DNA of 64,000 nt from Glaciimonas soli (GCF_009497155.1 NZ_WINI01000001.1:248001-312000), one strand, 5' to 3'; numbered from the stretch's first letter, positions 20,956 through 31,820 are shown. The notes: a model not told the origin generated them from the letters alone. Program-made: numbers and translations.

Positions 20956-22113
20956 TTAATCGAGTGCTAATGCGGTCAATACGCCAGATTTTGTCTGGAA
21001 AATGACATTTGATCCAACTACTAGCGGGTTGAGTAAAACGGGTGTTTTATCAATCCGAATGCGTGACACCAGAGCACCATTTTCACGTGAGAAGAAATGG
21101 ACATACCCTTCATAGTCACCGGCAACAACGGTTGGACCTAATGGTACAGGAGTAGATAAACTACGATACTTCAGGTCGCTATTTTTCCACAAGACAGTGC
21201 CATTATCACGGGTAAAAGCAGAAACATCACCGTTTTCATCGGCAGCATAGATATCCGCGCCATCACCGCCGACGCCAACCGCGCTGGAGAATTTTTTGAC
21301 CCAGTGCTGCGCGCCGGTACCAGCGTCGAAACAGCCTACACGTCCTTGGTATGCGACGGAGCAGATGTCGTGACCAATCAATAGCGGCGTACCTGAGGCA
21401 TCAGAAACACGCTCCAATTCCGTTGTTCCGCGCGGATCACCAATTGCCATTTCCCACCAAGGGCCGCCATTTGCAAGATTCAATGCCGATAAACGACCGC
21501 CTGGCAATGATATAAATGCCGCTTGCGGCACAATCAAAATGCCGGGAGACGAACGAATAGTCAGCGATGGATTTGTACGTTGCGCAACCCATTTGCGTTC
21601 ACCTGTTTGTTCATCGTAAGCAGCAATACGATTATCTTGGCTACGAATAATCACCAGTCCTTGACCTACCGCAGGCGCAGACAAAATTTCGCTGGAAGCT
21701 TGCGCTTTCCATAGCAGTTTACCTTCCACATCATAAGCGAGCAGCGTACCTTTTTCACCTGCTACGACAACGGTTGTGCCGTCAGTACCAACGCCGCCGG
21801 TCAACTTCATGCCTGTCTTAACCTTCCAGACAGAAGCCCCCGTGGTTGCATCAAGACGACTAATACCGCCATCCGCGGATGCCGCATAAATACTGGTACC
21901 GCCAAGTACAGGAGCGAAAGCATAAACACCCGCATCACCGACAGAAGCAGTCCAGACAGTATGCACTTTTACAGTCGGTTTAAAATCAGCTGCCAGTGGA
22001 ACCGGTGTGCTACTCGTAGGTTTGCTAGCAAACAAAGAACAGCCCGATAACGCCAATGCCACACCTATGCAGGCAATATTCGCTGCAGTACGGACTTTTT
22101 GCATTTTCTGCAT
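20956..22113 (-). CDS. bamB: Outer-membrane assembly lipoprotein BamB
   Basis: A 385-residue lipoprotein of the BAM complex that inserts beta-barrel proteins. The signal peptide ends in LSGC (Cys about residue 25). The rest is an eight-bladed PQQ-like propeller; repeated motifs such as VYAFAPVLGGTSIYAASADGGISRLDATTG and AAYDEQTGERKWVAQ are seen. The length is typical. It lies between the YfgM-like gene and der. Confidence 0.95.
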   Translation of the reverse strand: MQKMQKVRTAANIACIGVALALSGCSLFASKPTSSTPVPLAADFKPTVKVHTVWTASVGDAGVYAFAPVLGGTSIYAASADGGISRLDATTGASVWKVKTGMKLTGGVGTDGTTVVVAGEKGTLLAYDVEGKLLWKAQASSEILSAPAVGQGLVIIRSQDNRIAAYDEQTGERKWVAQRTNPSLTIRSSPGILIVPQAAFISLPGGRLSALNLANGGPWWEMAIGDPRGTTELERVSDASGTPLLIGHDICSVAYQGRVGCFDAGTGAQHWVKKFSSAVGVGGDGADIYAADENGDVSAFTRDNGTVLWKNSDLKYRSLSTPVPLGPTVVAGDYEGYVHFFSRENGALVSRIRIDKTPVLLNPLVVGSNVIFQTKSGVLTALALD

Positions 22114-22198
22114 TTGCTTCCCTTTTCTGATTTTTAGTTCTTGGCTAATGCGTACTATTCGCCACTATTGTTACTAAATTTGCGTTGATCGCTATTGG

Positions 22199-22849
22199 TC
22201 AGGCTGCCGCTTTGGTGGCAGATCCGCCGATCGCATCAAGCTTAATCTGGATCAATTGACGACTAGGATTGCCTGGATCAGCTTTATCCAGCGCCAATTG
22301 ATAAGCAGCGCGTGCTTCGTCAATTTTATTCTGAGCTACTAGAATGTCGCCCTTGCGATCTGCCAACGCAGAATCAAATTCCGGCGCTACATCGCCACCT
22401 AACACTTCCAAACCTTTGTCGTATGCCTTCTCATCCAGCAAAACGCCGGCCAGACGAATTTTGGCTAACGTCTTGTATTCCAAGTCGCGTCCATGATCGA
22501 TCACCCACTGTAACTGAGCCTTTGTATTGGTCAGATCATTGGCGTCAAAAGTTGCTTTTGCCGCGGCCAACGCTGCCATTTGCGCATAAGTTGTACCGCC
22601 AAATTTCTGCTCCATATCAGTCGCAGCGCGTAACACCCTCACATTATCTTTAGCTGTGACTGCTTTTCCCAACTCATCGTAAAGTTGCGATGCCTGCACA
22701 GCCTGATTATTTTGGTAATATTTCCAGCCGGTCCAACCTGCGTAAGCGGCCAGTGCTGCAATCAGCACCCAGGTCATTACATTGCCATTTTTTTTCCACC
22801 ACTCTTGAAGAGTAGCTAGCTGTTCTTGTTCTTCGTGATCGTATGCCAT
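22199..22849 (-). CDS. YfgM-like ancillary translocon/TPR membrane protein
   Basis: A 216-residue protein with one N-terminal transmembrane helix (VMTWVLIAALAAYAGWTGWKYY, about residues 20-41) and a periplasmic TPR-like region. The opening MAYDHEEQEQLATLQEWWKKNGN matches the YfgM family, which contacts SecYEG and periplasmic chaperones and counteracts RcsB in enterics. The location between hisS and bamB is the conserved one. Confidence 0.9.
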   Translation of the reverse strand: MAYDHEEQEQLATLQEWWKKNGNVMTWVLIAALAAYAGWTGWKYYQNNQAVQASQLYDELGKAVTAKDNVRVLRAATDMEQKFGGTTYAQMAALAAAKATFDANDLTNTKAQLQWVIDHGRDLEYKTLAKIRLAGVLLDEKAYDKGLEVLGGDVAPEFDSALADRKGDILVAQNKIDEARAAYQLALDKADPGNPSRQLIQIKLDAIGGSATKAAA

Positions 22850-22943
22850 GATGTCTTATCTGAGTGGTGTTTTAAAAATAATGCGAAGTATTTATGTGCT
22901 AACGCCAATACATGACGTTAGCGCATGAGTTTACAGCAATTTA

Positions 22944-24296
22944 TTAATGGTGATAGTGTACGTGGTCATGATCATGATCATCGTTGCCAACAATCTGATC
23001 AACCAGATAATCTGTTACGCCATCAAACGGCACGACGGCTTGATTGCCACCTTCTGCAGAAACATCACCACGTAAAACTTTGATGGTTGCGGTCTGGTTA
23101 GCAACCTCATCTTCGCCAATAATGACTGCATAAGCTGCGCCACTACTATCGGCGCGCTTCATCTGAGACTTGAAACTGCTGCCAGAGTTCGCCGATGCGC
23201 AATGGAGTACGACATCCAATCCTGCACCGCGCAAACGCTCTGCCAACACAAATGCTTGCAGTTGCGCCGTTTCGCCCTGATGCACTACATACACATCACA
23301 CTCATTACGCGTAACTTGTTCACCATTCTCACGCATCAATTCCAATAAGCGCTCGACCCCCATCGCAAAACCACAGGCAGGAGTTGGTTTGCCGCCAAAC
23401 ATTTCAACCAACGGATCATAGCGTCCACCGCCACACACCGTACCTTGTGAGCCCAATTGATCGGTAACCCACTCGAACACCGTGCGATTGTAGTAATCCA
23501 TACCACGCACTAAACGCGGATTGACAGTGAATGGAATGTTGTTGTGATTCAGAATTTTTTGCACACCCTCAAAGTGCGCACGTGATTCCTCACCGAGATA
23601 CTCCAACAGTTGTGGAGCACCATTCACCATTGCTTGCATGGCCGGATTTTTAGTATCCAAAATCCGCAGCGGATTAGAATGCAAGCGACGTTGTGCATCG
23701 GCGTCCAACAGCTCTTTATGCTGCTCAAAATAGGCAATCAAGTCCGTGCGATGACGATTACGCTCTTCGGCATCACCAATGGAATTTAATTCCAGTCTGA
23801 TATTTTCCAAACCAAGATCGTCCCATAGACGCTGGCAAAGCATGATCAGTTCTGCATCAATATCTGGCCCAGTAAAGCCGATCGCTTCGGCGCCGACCTG
23901 ATGAAATTGACGTGAGCGACCGCGCTGCGGACGTTCATGCCGAAACATTGGACCGCTGTACCAAAGTCTTTTAGGACCGTCGTAAGTCAAATTATGCTCA
24001 AGAGCAGCACGCACTACACCAGCCGTGCTTTCAGGGCGCAATGTCAGATTGTCGCCATTCATCGCGTCGACCCACGAATACATCTCTTTTTCGACAATGT
24101 CGGTTACCTCACCTAAGCCCCGTTTAAACAACGCTGTCGGCTCTACTATAGGTGTGCGAATTTGCTGGAAGCCATAGCTCTTCAACACCGATTGCACGGT
24201 GTTTTCAAATAACTCCCATAACGCGGCATCAGCTGGCAAGACATCATTCATGCCTTTAACACCAACGATTTTTTCGGCTTTTTTATTTTCTGACAT
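22944..24296 (-). CDS. hisS: Histidine--tRNA ligase with a His/Asp-rich C-terminal tail
   Basis: Class II synthetase of 450 residues. Motif 1 and motif 2 ([15 protein letters not shown] and [28 protein letters not shown]) are present, as are the HisRS-specific [15 protein letters not shown] and motif 3 [28 protein letters not shown]. The anticodon domain ends near residue 435 and is followed by the unusual tail [13 protein letters not shown], six histidines in the last twelve residues. It lies between ispG and the YfgM-like gene. Confidence 0.96.
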   Translation of the reverse strand: MSENKKAEKIVGVKGMNDVLPADAALWELFENTVQSVLKSYGFQQIRTPIVEPTALFKRGLGEVTDIVEKEMYSWVDAMNGDNLTLRPESTAGVVRAALEHNLTYDGPKRLWYSGPMFRHERPQRGRSRQFHQVGAEAIGFTGPDIDAELIMLCQRLWDDLGLENIRLELNSIGDAEERNRHRTDLIAYFEQHKELLDADAQRRLHSNPLRILDTKNPAMQAMVNGAPQLLEYLGEESRAHFEGVQKILNHNNIPFTVNPRLVRGMDYYNRTVFEWVTDQLGSQGTVCGGGRYDPLVEMFGGKPTPACGFAMGVERLLELMRENGEQVTRNECDVYVVHQGETAQLQAFVLAERLRGAGLDVVLHCASANSGSSFKSQMKRADSSGAAYAVIIGEDEVANQTATIKVLRGDVSAEGGNQAVVPFDGVTDYLVDQIVGNDDHDHDHVHYHH

Positions 24297-24373
24297 TCTA
24301 TTTACTATTATTTTGGTTAATTCGATTTTCGAATTTTATTTGGGATCTGCACTAATTTTTATTAGAAACAAAA

Positions 24374-25639
24374 TCAGGTTGCATTTGCGCCGTAGTGCGA
24401 CTTTACATAGTCAAGAACAATGCATTGAAATTCCTCAGCGATACCCTCGCCGCGCAACGTCATTTTTTTCTCGCCATCGATAAAAACTGGTGCAGCTGGC
24501 GTTTCGCCAGTGCCCGGCAAACTAATGCCGATATTGGCATGCTTGGACTCGCCCGGACCATTCACGATACATCCCATGACCGCAACATTCATTGCTTCAA
24601 CACCCGGATATGCTTTTTTCCATACTGGCATTTGGTCGCGCAAATATGTTTGAATTTTATCCGCTAAATCTTGAAACACGGTCGACGTCGTCCGCCCACA
24701 ACCAGGACAAGCAATCACCATCGGTGCAAATTTACGCAGCCCCATGGTCTGTAAAATCTCTTGCGCCACAACGATTTCTTTAGTGCGATCGCCACCAGGT
24801 TCTGGGGTCAACGAAATCCGGATAGTGTCGCCAATACCTTCTTGCAGCAAGACCGATAACGCTGCTGTCGATGCCACGATGCCTTTGCTGCCCATCCCTG
24901 CTTCAGTCAAACCTAAATGCAATGGATAATCGCACCGACGCCCTAACTCACGGTACACGGCGATCAAATCCTGCACGCCCGACACTTTGCAAGACAAAAT
25001 AATCTTATCGCCAGCCAGTCCCAATTGCTCTGCACGCTGGGCATTTTCAATCGCAGATGTGATCAGTGCTTCATACATCACCGTCTGTGCTGTCCATGGA
25101 TCCGAGCGCTGAGCATTTTCGTCCATAATGCGCGCCAGCAATGCCTGGTCCAGACTACCCCAGTTCACGCCTATGCGCACTGGCTTGTCATATTTGCAGG
25201 CAATTTCTATCATCTGAGCAAATTGCGTGTCGCGTTTTGCACCCTTACCGACATTGCCCGGATTAATGCGATATTTAGACAATGCCTGCGCGCACTCAGG
25301 GTAATCGTTCAACAAGGTATGACCGTTGTAATGAAAATCACCCACCAACGGCACGTCAATGCCCATCTTATCGAGTTGTTCGCGTATTGCCGGCACCGCT
25401 GCCGCAGCTTCAGGCTTGTCTACCGTCAATCTGACTATTTCGGAACCAGCGCGTGCCAAATCTTTGATTTGAATCGCCGTGCCGATGACATCAGCGGTAT
25501 CGGTGTTCGTCATCGATTGCACTACCACTGGCGCTCCGCCGCCCACTAAAATTTCACGTGCGCCGTACCGTATCGGCGCAGAGCGGCTAATGCGACGAAT
25601 ACTGGGGCCAGAAGCAATAGGGAGATTCATCTTGGACAT
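24374..25639 (-). CDS. ispG: 4-hydroxy-3-methylbut-2-en-1-yl diphosphate synthase (flavodoxin)
   Basis: A 421-residue iron-sulfur enzyme of the MEP isoprenoid pathway that reduces MEcPP to HMBPP. The N-terminal TIM barrel starts with [14 protein letters not shown]. The 4Fe-4S ligands are in [13 protein letters not shown] and [15 protein letters not shown]. Relative to E. coli there is an insertion of about 50 residues typical of betaproteobacterial IspG. It sits between the RodZ-like gene and hisS; its product also feeds the undecaprenyl carriers. Confidence 0.96.
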   Translation of the reverse strand: MSKMNLPIASGPSIRRISRSAPIRYGAREILVGGGAPVVVQSMTNTDTADVIGTAIQIKDLARAGSEIVRLTVDKPEAAAAVPAIREQLDKMGIDVPLVGDFHYNGHTLLNDYPECAQALSKYRINPGNVGKGAKRDTQFAQMIEIACKYDKPVRIGVNWGSLDQALLARIMDENAQRSDPWTAQTVMYEALITSAIENAQRAEQLGLAGDKIILSCKVSGVQDLIAVYRELGRRCDYPLHLGLTEAGMGSKGIVASTAALSVLLQEGIGDTIRISLTPEPGGDRTKEIVVAQEILQTMGLRKFAPMVIACPGCGRTTSTVFQDLADKIQTYLRDQMPVWKKAYPGVEAMNVAVMGCIVNGPGESKHANIGISLPGTGETPAAPVFIDGEKKMTLRGEGIAEEFQCIVLDYVKSHYGANAT

Positions 25640-25709
25640 GGACGATGTTCGTTTTATACAGGGGGCGAAATGATTTTAATTAGGCTAAAAATGAAACAAA
25701 AAATAAAAA

Positions 25710-26657
25710 TTATTTCAAATTCAAGCGAGCTACATTGGTTTTGCTATTGGCTTTTAAATCCAGGGCTTCACCGCGCAAAGTCGCGTCAACGCCTGAAATA
25801 TTACCGATCACTACTGACAACGGCTGGTCGAGACTAAACGTTTCAGTTGCATCTGCTTTGGCAATTCCCGAAAAAAGGATTTTTTTATCTGCGCTCTTAA
25901 CTTGAATCCAAGAGTCCTGCTTAAAATGCAGGCTTAATTGATTGTTGTCAGCGCCAGGCGCAACAGTCGGTGCCGGCACTCCGGTCGCGCCGACAGCCAC
26001 AGTAGCTTGCGGATTGCTCGCCACAGCAGAAGGTGGCGTGTTCGCGTTTGCCAAAATCTCATCATCTGTTTTTCCTGTAGCGTCTTTGTCAGTAGAGGCT
26101 GACTCAACAGACTCTGCCGATGCCACTGAAGAAGAATGCAACGCAGATAACCCGCCGAATTGTGTTGCCGCAATCGCAGCCAATACTACAGCTACGCCAA
26201 CGACTATCCATTTGACTGAAATACGACCTTCGCTCTCAAAAGGGATATTTGATTGTGCCAGTGATCTGGACGTATTTCCGCCATGCTGAGAAGAGCTAAA
26301 TGCACCGGCTGTGTCAGTCGCGGAAGCCGTACTTGGCAAAATGGCTGCAGGATCAAGGCCGAGCAATTTTGCGTAGGAACGGATATAACCTCGCGTCATA
26401 ACCATGGTTGGCAAAGCATTGTAATTATCTTGCTCGATAGCATCAATTTGACGAGGAGCCAATTTCAACTGACTAGCCACATCTTCGACTGCCCAACCAT
26501 GTTGCTTACGCGCATTCGCTAATTGCGCGCCAACAGAATGCAAGCCATCGCTCACTGGCGCACTTGCTTCAGCCCCTGCCATTTCTTCCGCTGCGGAAGT
26601 TATTTCACTATTTTTTTCCGGCTCAGTCATCGAATGCCCCCCGTTGATAGGACGCAT
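25710..26657 (-). CDS. RodZ-like cytoskeletal HTH membrane protein
   Basis: A 315-residue protein with an N-terminal Cro/CI-type helix-turn-helix (about residues 38-100: LHSVGAQLANARKQHGWAVEDVASQLKLAPRQIDAIEQDNY), one transmembrane helix (about 150-170), an Ala/Thr/Pro-rich periplasmic linker and a C-terminal DUF4115 domain (LSLHFKQDSWIQVKSADKKILFSG). This is the RodZ architecture, which links MreB filaments to the envelope. It overlaps the end of pilW by 35 nt; a start at the MTEPEK ATG (nine codons later) would shorten the overlap and fits the family better. Confidence 0.88.
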   Translation of the reverse strand: MRPINGGHSMTEPEKNSEITSAAEEMAGAEASAPVSDGLHSVGAQLANARKQHGWAVEDVASQLKLAPRQIDAIEQDNYNALPTMVMTRGYIRSYAKLLGLDPAAILPSTASATDTAGAFSSSQHGGNTSRSLAQSNIPFESEGRISVKWIVVGVAVVLAAIAATQFGGLSALHSSSVASAESVESASTDKDATGKTDDEILANANTPPSAVASNPQATVAVGATGVPAPTVAPGADNNQLSLHFKQDSWIQVKSADKKILFSGIAKADATETFSLDQPLSVVIGNISGVDATLRGEALDLKANSKTNVARLNLK

Positions 26658-27462
26658 ATTCTACCGAACCCGGATAACGTTGACGTAACTGCATCGCAAA
26701 TTTTTCTTCTGATGCACGATTATCTAATTTTCGTTCGACATTAATGGCTAACCATAAAAGACTAGCATTCAAGCCATCCGTTTTTGTCACGCGTTCCATA
26801 TAAAAACGCGCACGGGCCTCATCATGCCTGTCATAAGCCAGATTTGCCAAATTTACGTTAGTCAGTGGATTGTCTGGCTCGAATTGAAATGACTGCGAAA
26901 AATACCGCTCAGCCGCCGCTTTATCTTTCAACTTCAAACTACATATACCGGCGTTAGTCAGTGCCTTGGACGGCGATTTATATGAGCGACTTTTCAAAGC
27001 CGACTCAAAATAAGTTATTGATTCTTTTTCTCTGCCGTTTTGGCACAAAAACCAACCGTAATTATTGGCTATATCTGGGTTTTGAGGCGCCAGGCTCAAG
27101 GCGCGCTGAAAATTCTCATCCGCCAATCGCACTTCACCCATGTCCATATAAATCAAGCCACGCACGCTATAAGCGTCAGCAAAATCCGGATCAGCAGTCA
27201 AGGCCTGTTTAATTTCATCAAGCGCAACTTCTAACTGTCCCTGTCCATAATAACCGATCGCCAATTGCATGCGAATCCGCGCCCGGCGTTGCGCTTCAGT
27301 TAAATCAGAATTGGTTTTCAGTTCGTCGCGGGCACCAGGCTCATTACGAAGGCTGGTATCGATTTGTTGATTGGAGCATGCGGCTAACAACAAAGTCATT
27401 GCCATGACGGGAGCAATAAAACACAAAGAATTCATCGAAAAATTCCAGCTGCGATTTTTCAC
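26623..27462 (-). CDS. pilW: Type IV pilus biogenesis/stability lipoprotein PilW (PilF)
   Basis: A 279-residue TPR lipoprotein that helps PilQ secretin assembly. The signal peptide ends in LAAC (Cys about residue 29), and at least five TPR-like units follow, including [49 protein letters not shown] and [24 protein letters not shown]. It starts within the rlmN stop (4-nt overlap). The rlmN-pilW-rodZ-ispG order is the conserved one. Confidence 0.93.
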   Translation of the reverse strand: MKNRSWNFSMNSLCFIAPVMAMTLLLAACSNQQIDTSLRNEPGARDELKTNSDLTEAQRRARIRMQLAIGYYGQGQLEVALDEIKQALTADPDFADAYSVRGLIYMDMGEVRLADENFQRALSLAPQNPDIANNYGWFLCQNGREKESITYFESALKSRSYKSPSKALTNAGICSLKLKDKAAAERYFSQSFQFEPDNPLTNVNLANLAYDRHDEARARFYMERVTKTDGLNASLLWLAINVERKLDNRASEEKFAMQLRQRYPGSVEYASYQRGAFDD

Positions 27463-28658
27463 TCAGACACCTCAATAATTTCGATAACACGACCAAAATT
27501 CTTACCGAACTTATTTTGAGGACTGTTCTGATATTCAGGCATTTTTTGCATACGCTCTTGTACCTTGGTGCGATCTTGAACCTCACCCGCTAGTTGGCCG
27601 CAAGCCGCATCAATATCATCGCCGCGGGTTTTTCGGATAGTCGTTATGATGCCTGCATCCATCAGGATTTTTGCAAAAGCATGAATTCTCGGATTATTCG
27701 AACGCTTAAGACCAGATTCGGGAAAGGGATTGAAAGGAATCAGATTGAATTTGCATGACACGGCCGCATCACCATTATGTCCCTGAACCAAAGCAACTAA
27801 CTCACGCGCATTTTGATCGCTATCGTTGACACCATCGAGCATGCAATACTCAAAAGTGACGAAGTCACGCGGTGCAAATTCCAGGTAACGACGGCAAGAA
27901 GCCATCAGTTCACGTAAAGGATATTTTTTATTCAGCGGCACCAAGCCATCACGCAACGTATCGTTGGAAGCATGCAAGGATACCGCCAACGCCACCGCGC
28001 AATCTTGCGAAAGCTTATCTATCATTGGCACGACACCACTGGTTGACAAGGTCACACGTCGGCGCGAAAGACCATAGGCGTTATCATCCAACATCAACTT
28101 CAAGGCAGTCACGGTTGGCTCGTAATTTAACAACGGCTCGCCCATGCCCATCATGACCACATTGGTGATTTGGCGCTCACCTTTAGGGCCTGGCTCGATG
28201 CCTTTGGAGCGACGCAAGGCAAATTCTGCCATCCATAGCTGACCGATGATTTCACCGACCGTCAAATTCCGACTAAAACCTTGCTTTCCAGTCGAGCAAA
28301 AGCGGCAATTGACCGCGCAACCGGCTTGCGTCGAAATACACAACGTACCGCGATTTTCCTCAGGAATAAATACTGTTTCGACCGCATTTCCTTGCCCGAC
28401 ATCCAGCAGCCATTTGCGCGTACCGTCGGTGGAAATATGATCGCTAATGATCGTTGGAGCGGCGATCATCGCACGCGTCGCCAACTTGTCACGCAATGAC
28501 TTGGCCAAATCCGTCATTGCATCAAAATCGTGCGCGCCGAATTGGTGTATCCAGCGTTGCAATTGTTTTGCACGAAACGGCTTCTCACCCAACTCGCCGC
28601 AATAAGCGACAAGTTGCGCAGGATCCAAATCCAGCAGATTGGTGAGAGTAGTAGCCAT
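27459..28658 (-). CDS. rlmN: 23S rRNA A2503-C2 / tRNA A37-C2 methyltransferase RlmN
   Basis: A 399-residue radical-SAM enzyme. The CxxxCxxC cluster is CAVNCRFC within [24 protein letters not shown]. The methyl-carrying cysteines are expected in [13 protein letters not shown] and [18 protein letters not shown], both present. The C-terminus is longer than usual by about 20 residues ([15 protein letters not shown]...). It is downstream of ndk by 24 nt. Confidence 0.96.
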   Translation of the reverse strand: MATTLTNLLDLDPAQLVAYCGELGEKPFRAKQLQRWIHQFGAHDFDAMTDLAKSLRDKLATRAMIAAPTIISDHISTDGTRKWLLDVGQGNAVETVFIPEENRGTLCISTQAGCAVNCRFCSTGKQGFSRNLTVGEIIGQLWMAEFALRRSKGIEPGPKGERQITNVVMMGMGEPLLNYEPTVTALKLMLDDNAYGLSRRRVTLSTSGVVPMIDKLSQDCAVALAVSLHASNDTLRDGLVPLNKKYPLRELMASCRRYLEFAPRDFVTFEYCMLDGVNDSDQNARELVALVQGHNGDAAVSCKFNLIPFNPFPESGLKRSNNPRIHAFAKILMDAGIITTIRKTRGDDIDAACGQLAGEVQDRTKVQERMQKMPEYQNSPQNKFGKNFGRVIEIIEVSE

Positions 28659-28682
28659 ATCGATATTTCTTACACTTCTAAA

Positions 28683-29108
28683 TTAACGCGAAAACACTTG
28701 TGACGCTGGGAAAAAATAGGCGATTTCAATCGCTGCATTTTCTGCAGAATCAGAACCGTGAACTGCATTGGCGTCGATAGAATCAGCGAAATCAGCACGG
28801 ATTGTGCCGGCAGCTGCTTCTTTAGGATTGGTTGCGCCCATCAAATCGCGGTGCTTCAAGATTGCATTTTCGCCTTCCAATGCTTGCACAACAACTGGAC
28901 CAGAAATCATGAATTCAACCAAATCCTTGAAAAAAGGACGCGCTGCGTGCACTGCGTAAAAACCTTCAGCTTCAGCACGTGACAAATGCATCATGCGTGA
29001 TGCAACAATCTTCAAGCCAGCGCCTTCAAAACGGCTGTAGATTTGGCCGATAACGTTTTTAGCGACTGCGTCTGGTTTGATGATCGAAAGTGTGCGTTCA
29101 ATTGCCAT
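28683..29108 (-). CDS. ndk: Nucleoside diphosphate kinase
   Basis: A 141-residue enzyme that balances NTP pools. The start [15 protein letters not shown] and the active-site [17 protein letters not shown] (catalytic His in NAVHGSDS) are fully conserved. A GGAG ribosome binding site lies about 9 nt before the ATG. It heads the ndk-rlmN-pilW-rodZ-ispG-hisS group. Confidence 0.97.
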   Translation of the reverse strand: MAIERTLSIIKPDAVAKNVIGQIYSRFEGAGLKIVASRMMHLSRAEAEGFYAVHAARPFFKDLVEFMISGPVVVQALEGENAILKHRDLMGATNPKEAAAGTIRADFADSIDANAVHGSDSAENAAIEIAYFFPASQVFSR

Positions 29109-29486
29109 CTGAAAAACTCCAATAAGGGTAAAAGTAAAATGATCGCTTAATTTTACATATTAAGCCGACTAAGCAAATCCGTTAAAAACTCAGCGAGTAA
29201 TGCATTAATGCGGCATCAATGCGCCAAATCTACGAACCACAGTCAAATAAGTTTGATATTCAATCAACCTTTGATTCTACCACGAAACGTCGCTTCACAA
29301 ACCATGCCGACATAGGGGAATTGGTAACAAACTGTCGAGAACTAGTTTGTCGCTTCATGGTCTTATGCAAGGATAGAAGATGATAAGTTGGCAAGCAGAG
29401 ATATATAACATTGCGCCTCAACATGCTATGCTCTTGCCATTATTGAACGCTTTTCAACGCATTCGCAATACTTAACGGAGGTACCT
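29109..29486. other. Divergent intergenic region ndk / Bax-inhibitor-1 gene
   Basis: About 378 bp with promoters expected in both directions. A near-palindrome, TTGAT-ATTCA-ATCAA, is at 29253-29267. No RNA gene or small ORF was recognised. The plus-strand gene has a strong GGAGG ribosome binding site at its 3' edge. Confidence 0.4.
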
Positions 29487-30179
29487 ATGAGTCAAAACTT
29501 ACAATCACGCTACGCACCTGCGGGCACAGCTATCGGTAGCAGCCATCGCGTCATGCGTAACACCTACTGGCTGCTGGCGCTGTCGATGTTACCAACGATT
29601 GCTGGCGCTTGGTTAGGGGTACAACTGAACTTTAGCTTTTTCAGTGCCAGCCCGATGATAGGCTTTGCTATCTTTATGGCAATTGCATTCGGTTTCTTTT
29701 ATGCCATTGAAAAAACCAAGGATTCCGGACTAGGCGTTCTGGTTTTGCTGGGCTTTACTTTTTTCATGGGCCTAATGCTGTCTCGCCTGATCGAACGCAC
29801 ACTGCAGTTTTCCAATGGCAGTTCGCTGATCATAATGGCGTTTGCAGGCACGGCTGTTGTATTTGGCGTGATGGCAACAATCGCGACTGTGTCCAAGCGT
29901 GATTTTTCTGGCATGGGCAAATGGCTATTCGCGGGTTTAATTGTCATTTTGGTTGCTAGTGTCGCCAACATTTTTTTGCATATTCCAGCGCTCTATCTCA
30001 CCATTTCCGTGATCGCCATTGCAATTTTCTCCGCTTATCTGCTTTACGATGTACAGAAAGTCATTAACGGCGGTGAAACCAATTACATCCGCGCTACATT
30101 GAGTATCTATCTGGATGTTTATAATATTTTTGCCAATTTACTTTCATTGCTTGGTGTCTTTGGCGGCAATCGAAATTAA
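29487..30179 (+). CDS. Bax inhibitor-1 / YccA family membrane protein
   Basis: A 230-residue, seven-helix inner-membrane protein of the BI-1 family. E. coli YccA binds and modulates FtsH, and other members behave as calcium-leak channels. Seen: an N-terminal RVMRNTYWLLALSMLPTIAGAWLG, central IIMAFAGTAVVFGVMATIATVSKRDFSGMGKWLF and the C-terminal SAYLLYDVQKVINGGETNYIRATLSIYLDVYNIFANLLSLLG with the conserved Asp pair. The ATG follows GGAGGTACCT. It is monocistronic and ends at a strong terminator. A YccA-type gene in the same window as hflKC is suggestive, as both act on FtsH. Confidence 0.93.
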   Translation: MSQNLQSRYAPAGTAIGSSHRVMRNTYWLLALSMLPTIAGAWLGVQLNFSFFSASPMIGFAIFMAIAFGFFYAIEKTKDSGLGVLVLLGFTFFMGLMLSRLIERTLQFSNGSSLIIMAFAGTAVVFGVMATIATVSKRDFSGMGKWLFAGLIVILVASVANIFLHIPALYLTISVIAIAIFSAYLLYDVQKVINGGETNYIRATLSIYLDVYNIFANLLSLLGVFGGNRN

Positions 30180-30211
30180 AAATTTGCTTAAGGGTTATTA
30201 ACGTTTCCAAT

Positions 30212-30241
30212 AAAAAAACCGGCTTAAACGCCGGTTTTTTT
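30212..30241. terminator. Bidirectional intrinsic terminator after the BI-1 gene and rlmD
   Basis: A-run, CCGGC, 6-nt loop, GCCGG, T-run (30212-30241). It serves the plus-strand BI-1 gene and the convergent minus-strand rlmD. Confidence 0.9.
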
Positions 30242-30281
30242 ATTCGTCTTTTTTATTCTCGAATAACAACAACTTCTTTGC

Positions 30282-31634
30282 CTATTCCAAATCAAACATC
30301 GCAATTGATTCGACATGCGACGTATGCGGGAACATATTCACGACACCAGCTTGCGACAAGCGATAACCGCCTTGCGTCAAAATACCCGCATCGCGCGCTA
30401 ATGTTGACGGGCTGCAGGATACATACACAATCCGCTTTGGCATTAACGATTTATCGACCTCCGCCAAACCGACCAAGGCATTGCAGACGGCCATTGCTCC
30501 GTCGCGCGGAGGATCGATCAACATCCTGTCGAATTTGCCTAACGCTATGAAGTCGTCCGTCGTCGCCTCGAACAAATTACGGCAATAGAACGTGGTTTTA
30601 TCTGACAACTGATTGACTGCGGCATTCTCACCAGAGCGCTCAACCAACACATCACTGCCCTCTATTCCCACCACTTCGCGCGCCTGCGTCGCTAACGGCA
30701 AAGTGAAATTACCCAAGCCACAGAATAGATCCGCAACCCTTTCTTCTGGTTGCACATCCAGCAAACGCAGTGCCCTGGCAACCAATACGCGATTGATTTG
30801 ATGATTCACTTGCGTGAAATCGGTAGGCTTAAACGGCATGCGGACATTGAACTCAGGCAAGGTGTAATACAAAGCACTGTCTGCCGGATAGAACGGCGCT
30901 GCAGTTTGCGGCCCACCCGTTTGCAACCACCAATGCACCTGATGCGCATCAGCAAATGCTTTTAATTTGACCTCATCTTCTGCAGTCAGCGGTGCCATGA
31001 TGCGCAACACCATTACTGTAACGATGCCGTGCTCGCCTTCGCCAATAGCCAGTTCTATCTGCGGCAAGTCTTTAATAATGGTCAAGGAGGCGATTAGACT
31101 ACGCAACGGAACTAGCATCGCCGACACGTTAGCGGGCAATACCTCGCAACTAGTCATGTCAGTGACAAAAGAGGATTTACGCTCATGAAATCCCACTAAC
31201 ACCGCGTCCTTTTTAACCACATGACGCACCGAGATACGCGCTCTATAGCGATAACCCCACGTCGGCCCATAAATCGGACGCAACATCATGTCGGCTTTGA
31301 CCTTGCTGATATGCCAGAGGTTATCTTCCAATACACGCTGCTTGATGGCTACCTGCGCGCTGGCGTCAATATGCTGCATGGAACATCCACCGCATACCCC
31401 AAAAAACTGACAATGCGGCTTCACGCGTGACACTGATTCACGATGCAGCGCAGTCATGGTCGCCGCTTCCCATGCTTTTTTCTTGCGAAACGACTGAAAA
31501 CTCACGCGTTCGCCAGGTAATGCACCCTCAACAAAAATCACTTTGCCTTGTGTGCCATCCTCATTTTGCAAATGGCCTACACCACGCGCATCCATGTCCA
31601 ACGATTTGATATCAATGATTATGTCTTCGACCAT
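30282..31634 (-). CDS. rlmD: 23S rRNA (uracil-1939-C5)-methyltransferase RlmD
   Basis: A 450-residue RumA-type enzyme: an N-terminal TRAM domain (about 1-60), an iron-sulfur site (CQFFGVCGGCSMQH with three Cys plus one further down) and a SAM methyltransferase domain with VADLFCGLGNFTLPLA, IDPPRDGA and the catalytic YVSCSPSTLARD. The length matches the family. It lies downstream of rpoS on the same strand, 186 nt away, with its own -10-like TATAAT. Confidence 0.95.
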   Translation of the reverse strand: MVEDIIIDIKSLDMDARGVGHLQNEDGTQGKVIFVEGALPGERVSFQSFRKKKAWEAATMTALHRESVSRVKPHCQFFGVCGGCSMQHIDASAQVAIKQRVLEDNLWHISKVKADMMLRPIYGPTWGYRYRARISVRHVVKKDAVLVGFHERKSSFVTDMTSCEVLPANVSAMLVPLRSLIASLTIIKDLPQIELAIGEGEHGIVTVMVLRIMAPLTAEDEVKLKAFADAHQVHWWLQTGGPQTAAPFYPADSALYYTLPEFNVRMPFKPTDFTQVNHQINRVLVARALRLLDVQPEERVADLFCGLGNFTLPLATQAREVVGIEGSDVLVERSGENAAVNQLSDKTTFYCRNLFEATTDDFIALGKFDRMLIDPPRDGAMAVCNALVGLAEVDKSLMPKRIVYVSCSPSTLARDAGILTQGGYRLSQAGVVNMFPHTSHVESIAMFDLE

Positions 31635-31727
31635 AGGGAAACACTCTGCAATACTGCCGTCTCTTTATTCGCGAAAACAAAGAAATACAGGCATATAAAT
31701 AATTTGAGGGGAAATGATTAGCGCAGA

Positions 31728-31756
31728 ATTATAGCGGGTTATAGATGAGCTATAAC
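31728..31756 (-). promoter_or_regulatory. Candidate rlmD promoter with an overlapping inverted repeat
   Basis: On the minus strand TATAAT (31733-31728) stands about 94 nt before the rlmD start. Just upstream, the perfect inverted repeat GTTATAG-ATGAG-CTATAAC (31738-31756) covers the spacer and the -35 position, where no good -35 hexamer exists. It could be an operator or an activator site. Confidence 0.35.
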
Positions 31757-31820
31757 AAAATAGGGTCTACATGAAGCAGGAGGATAGATATAAGACAATA
31801 CGGAAGACAATGCAGTCGCA

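Noticed and set aside
29253-29267. FNR/Anr box in the ndk/BI-1 intergenic region
   Set aside because: TTGAT and ATCAA are separated by 5 nt instead of the required 4, and neither gene is a typical FNR target.
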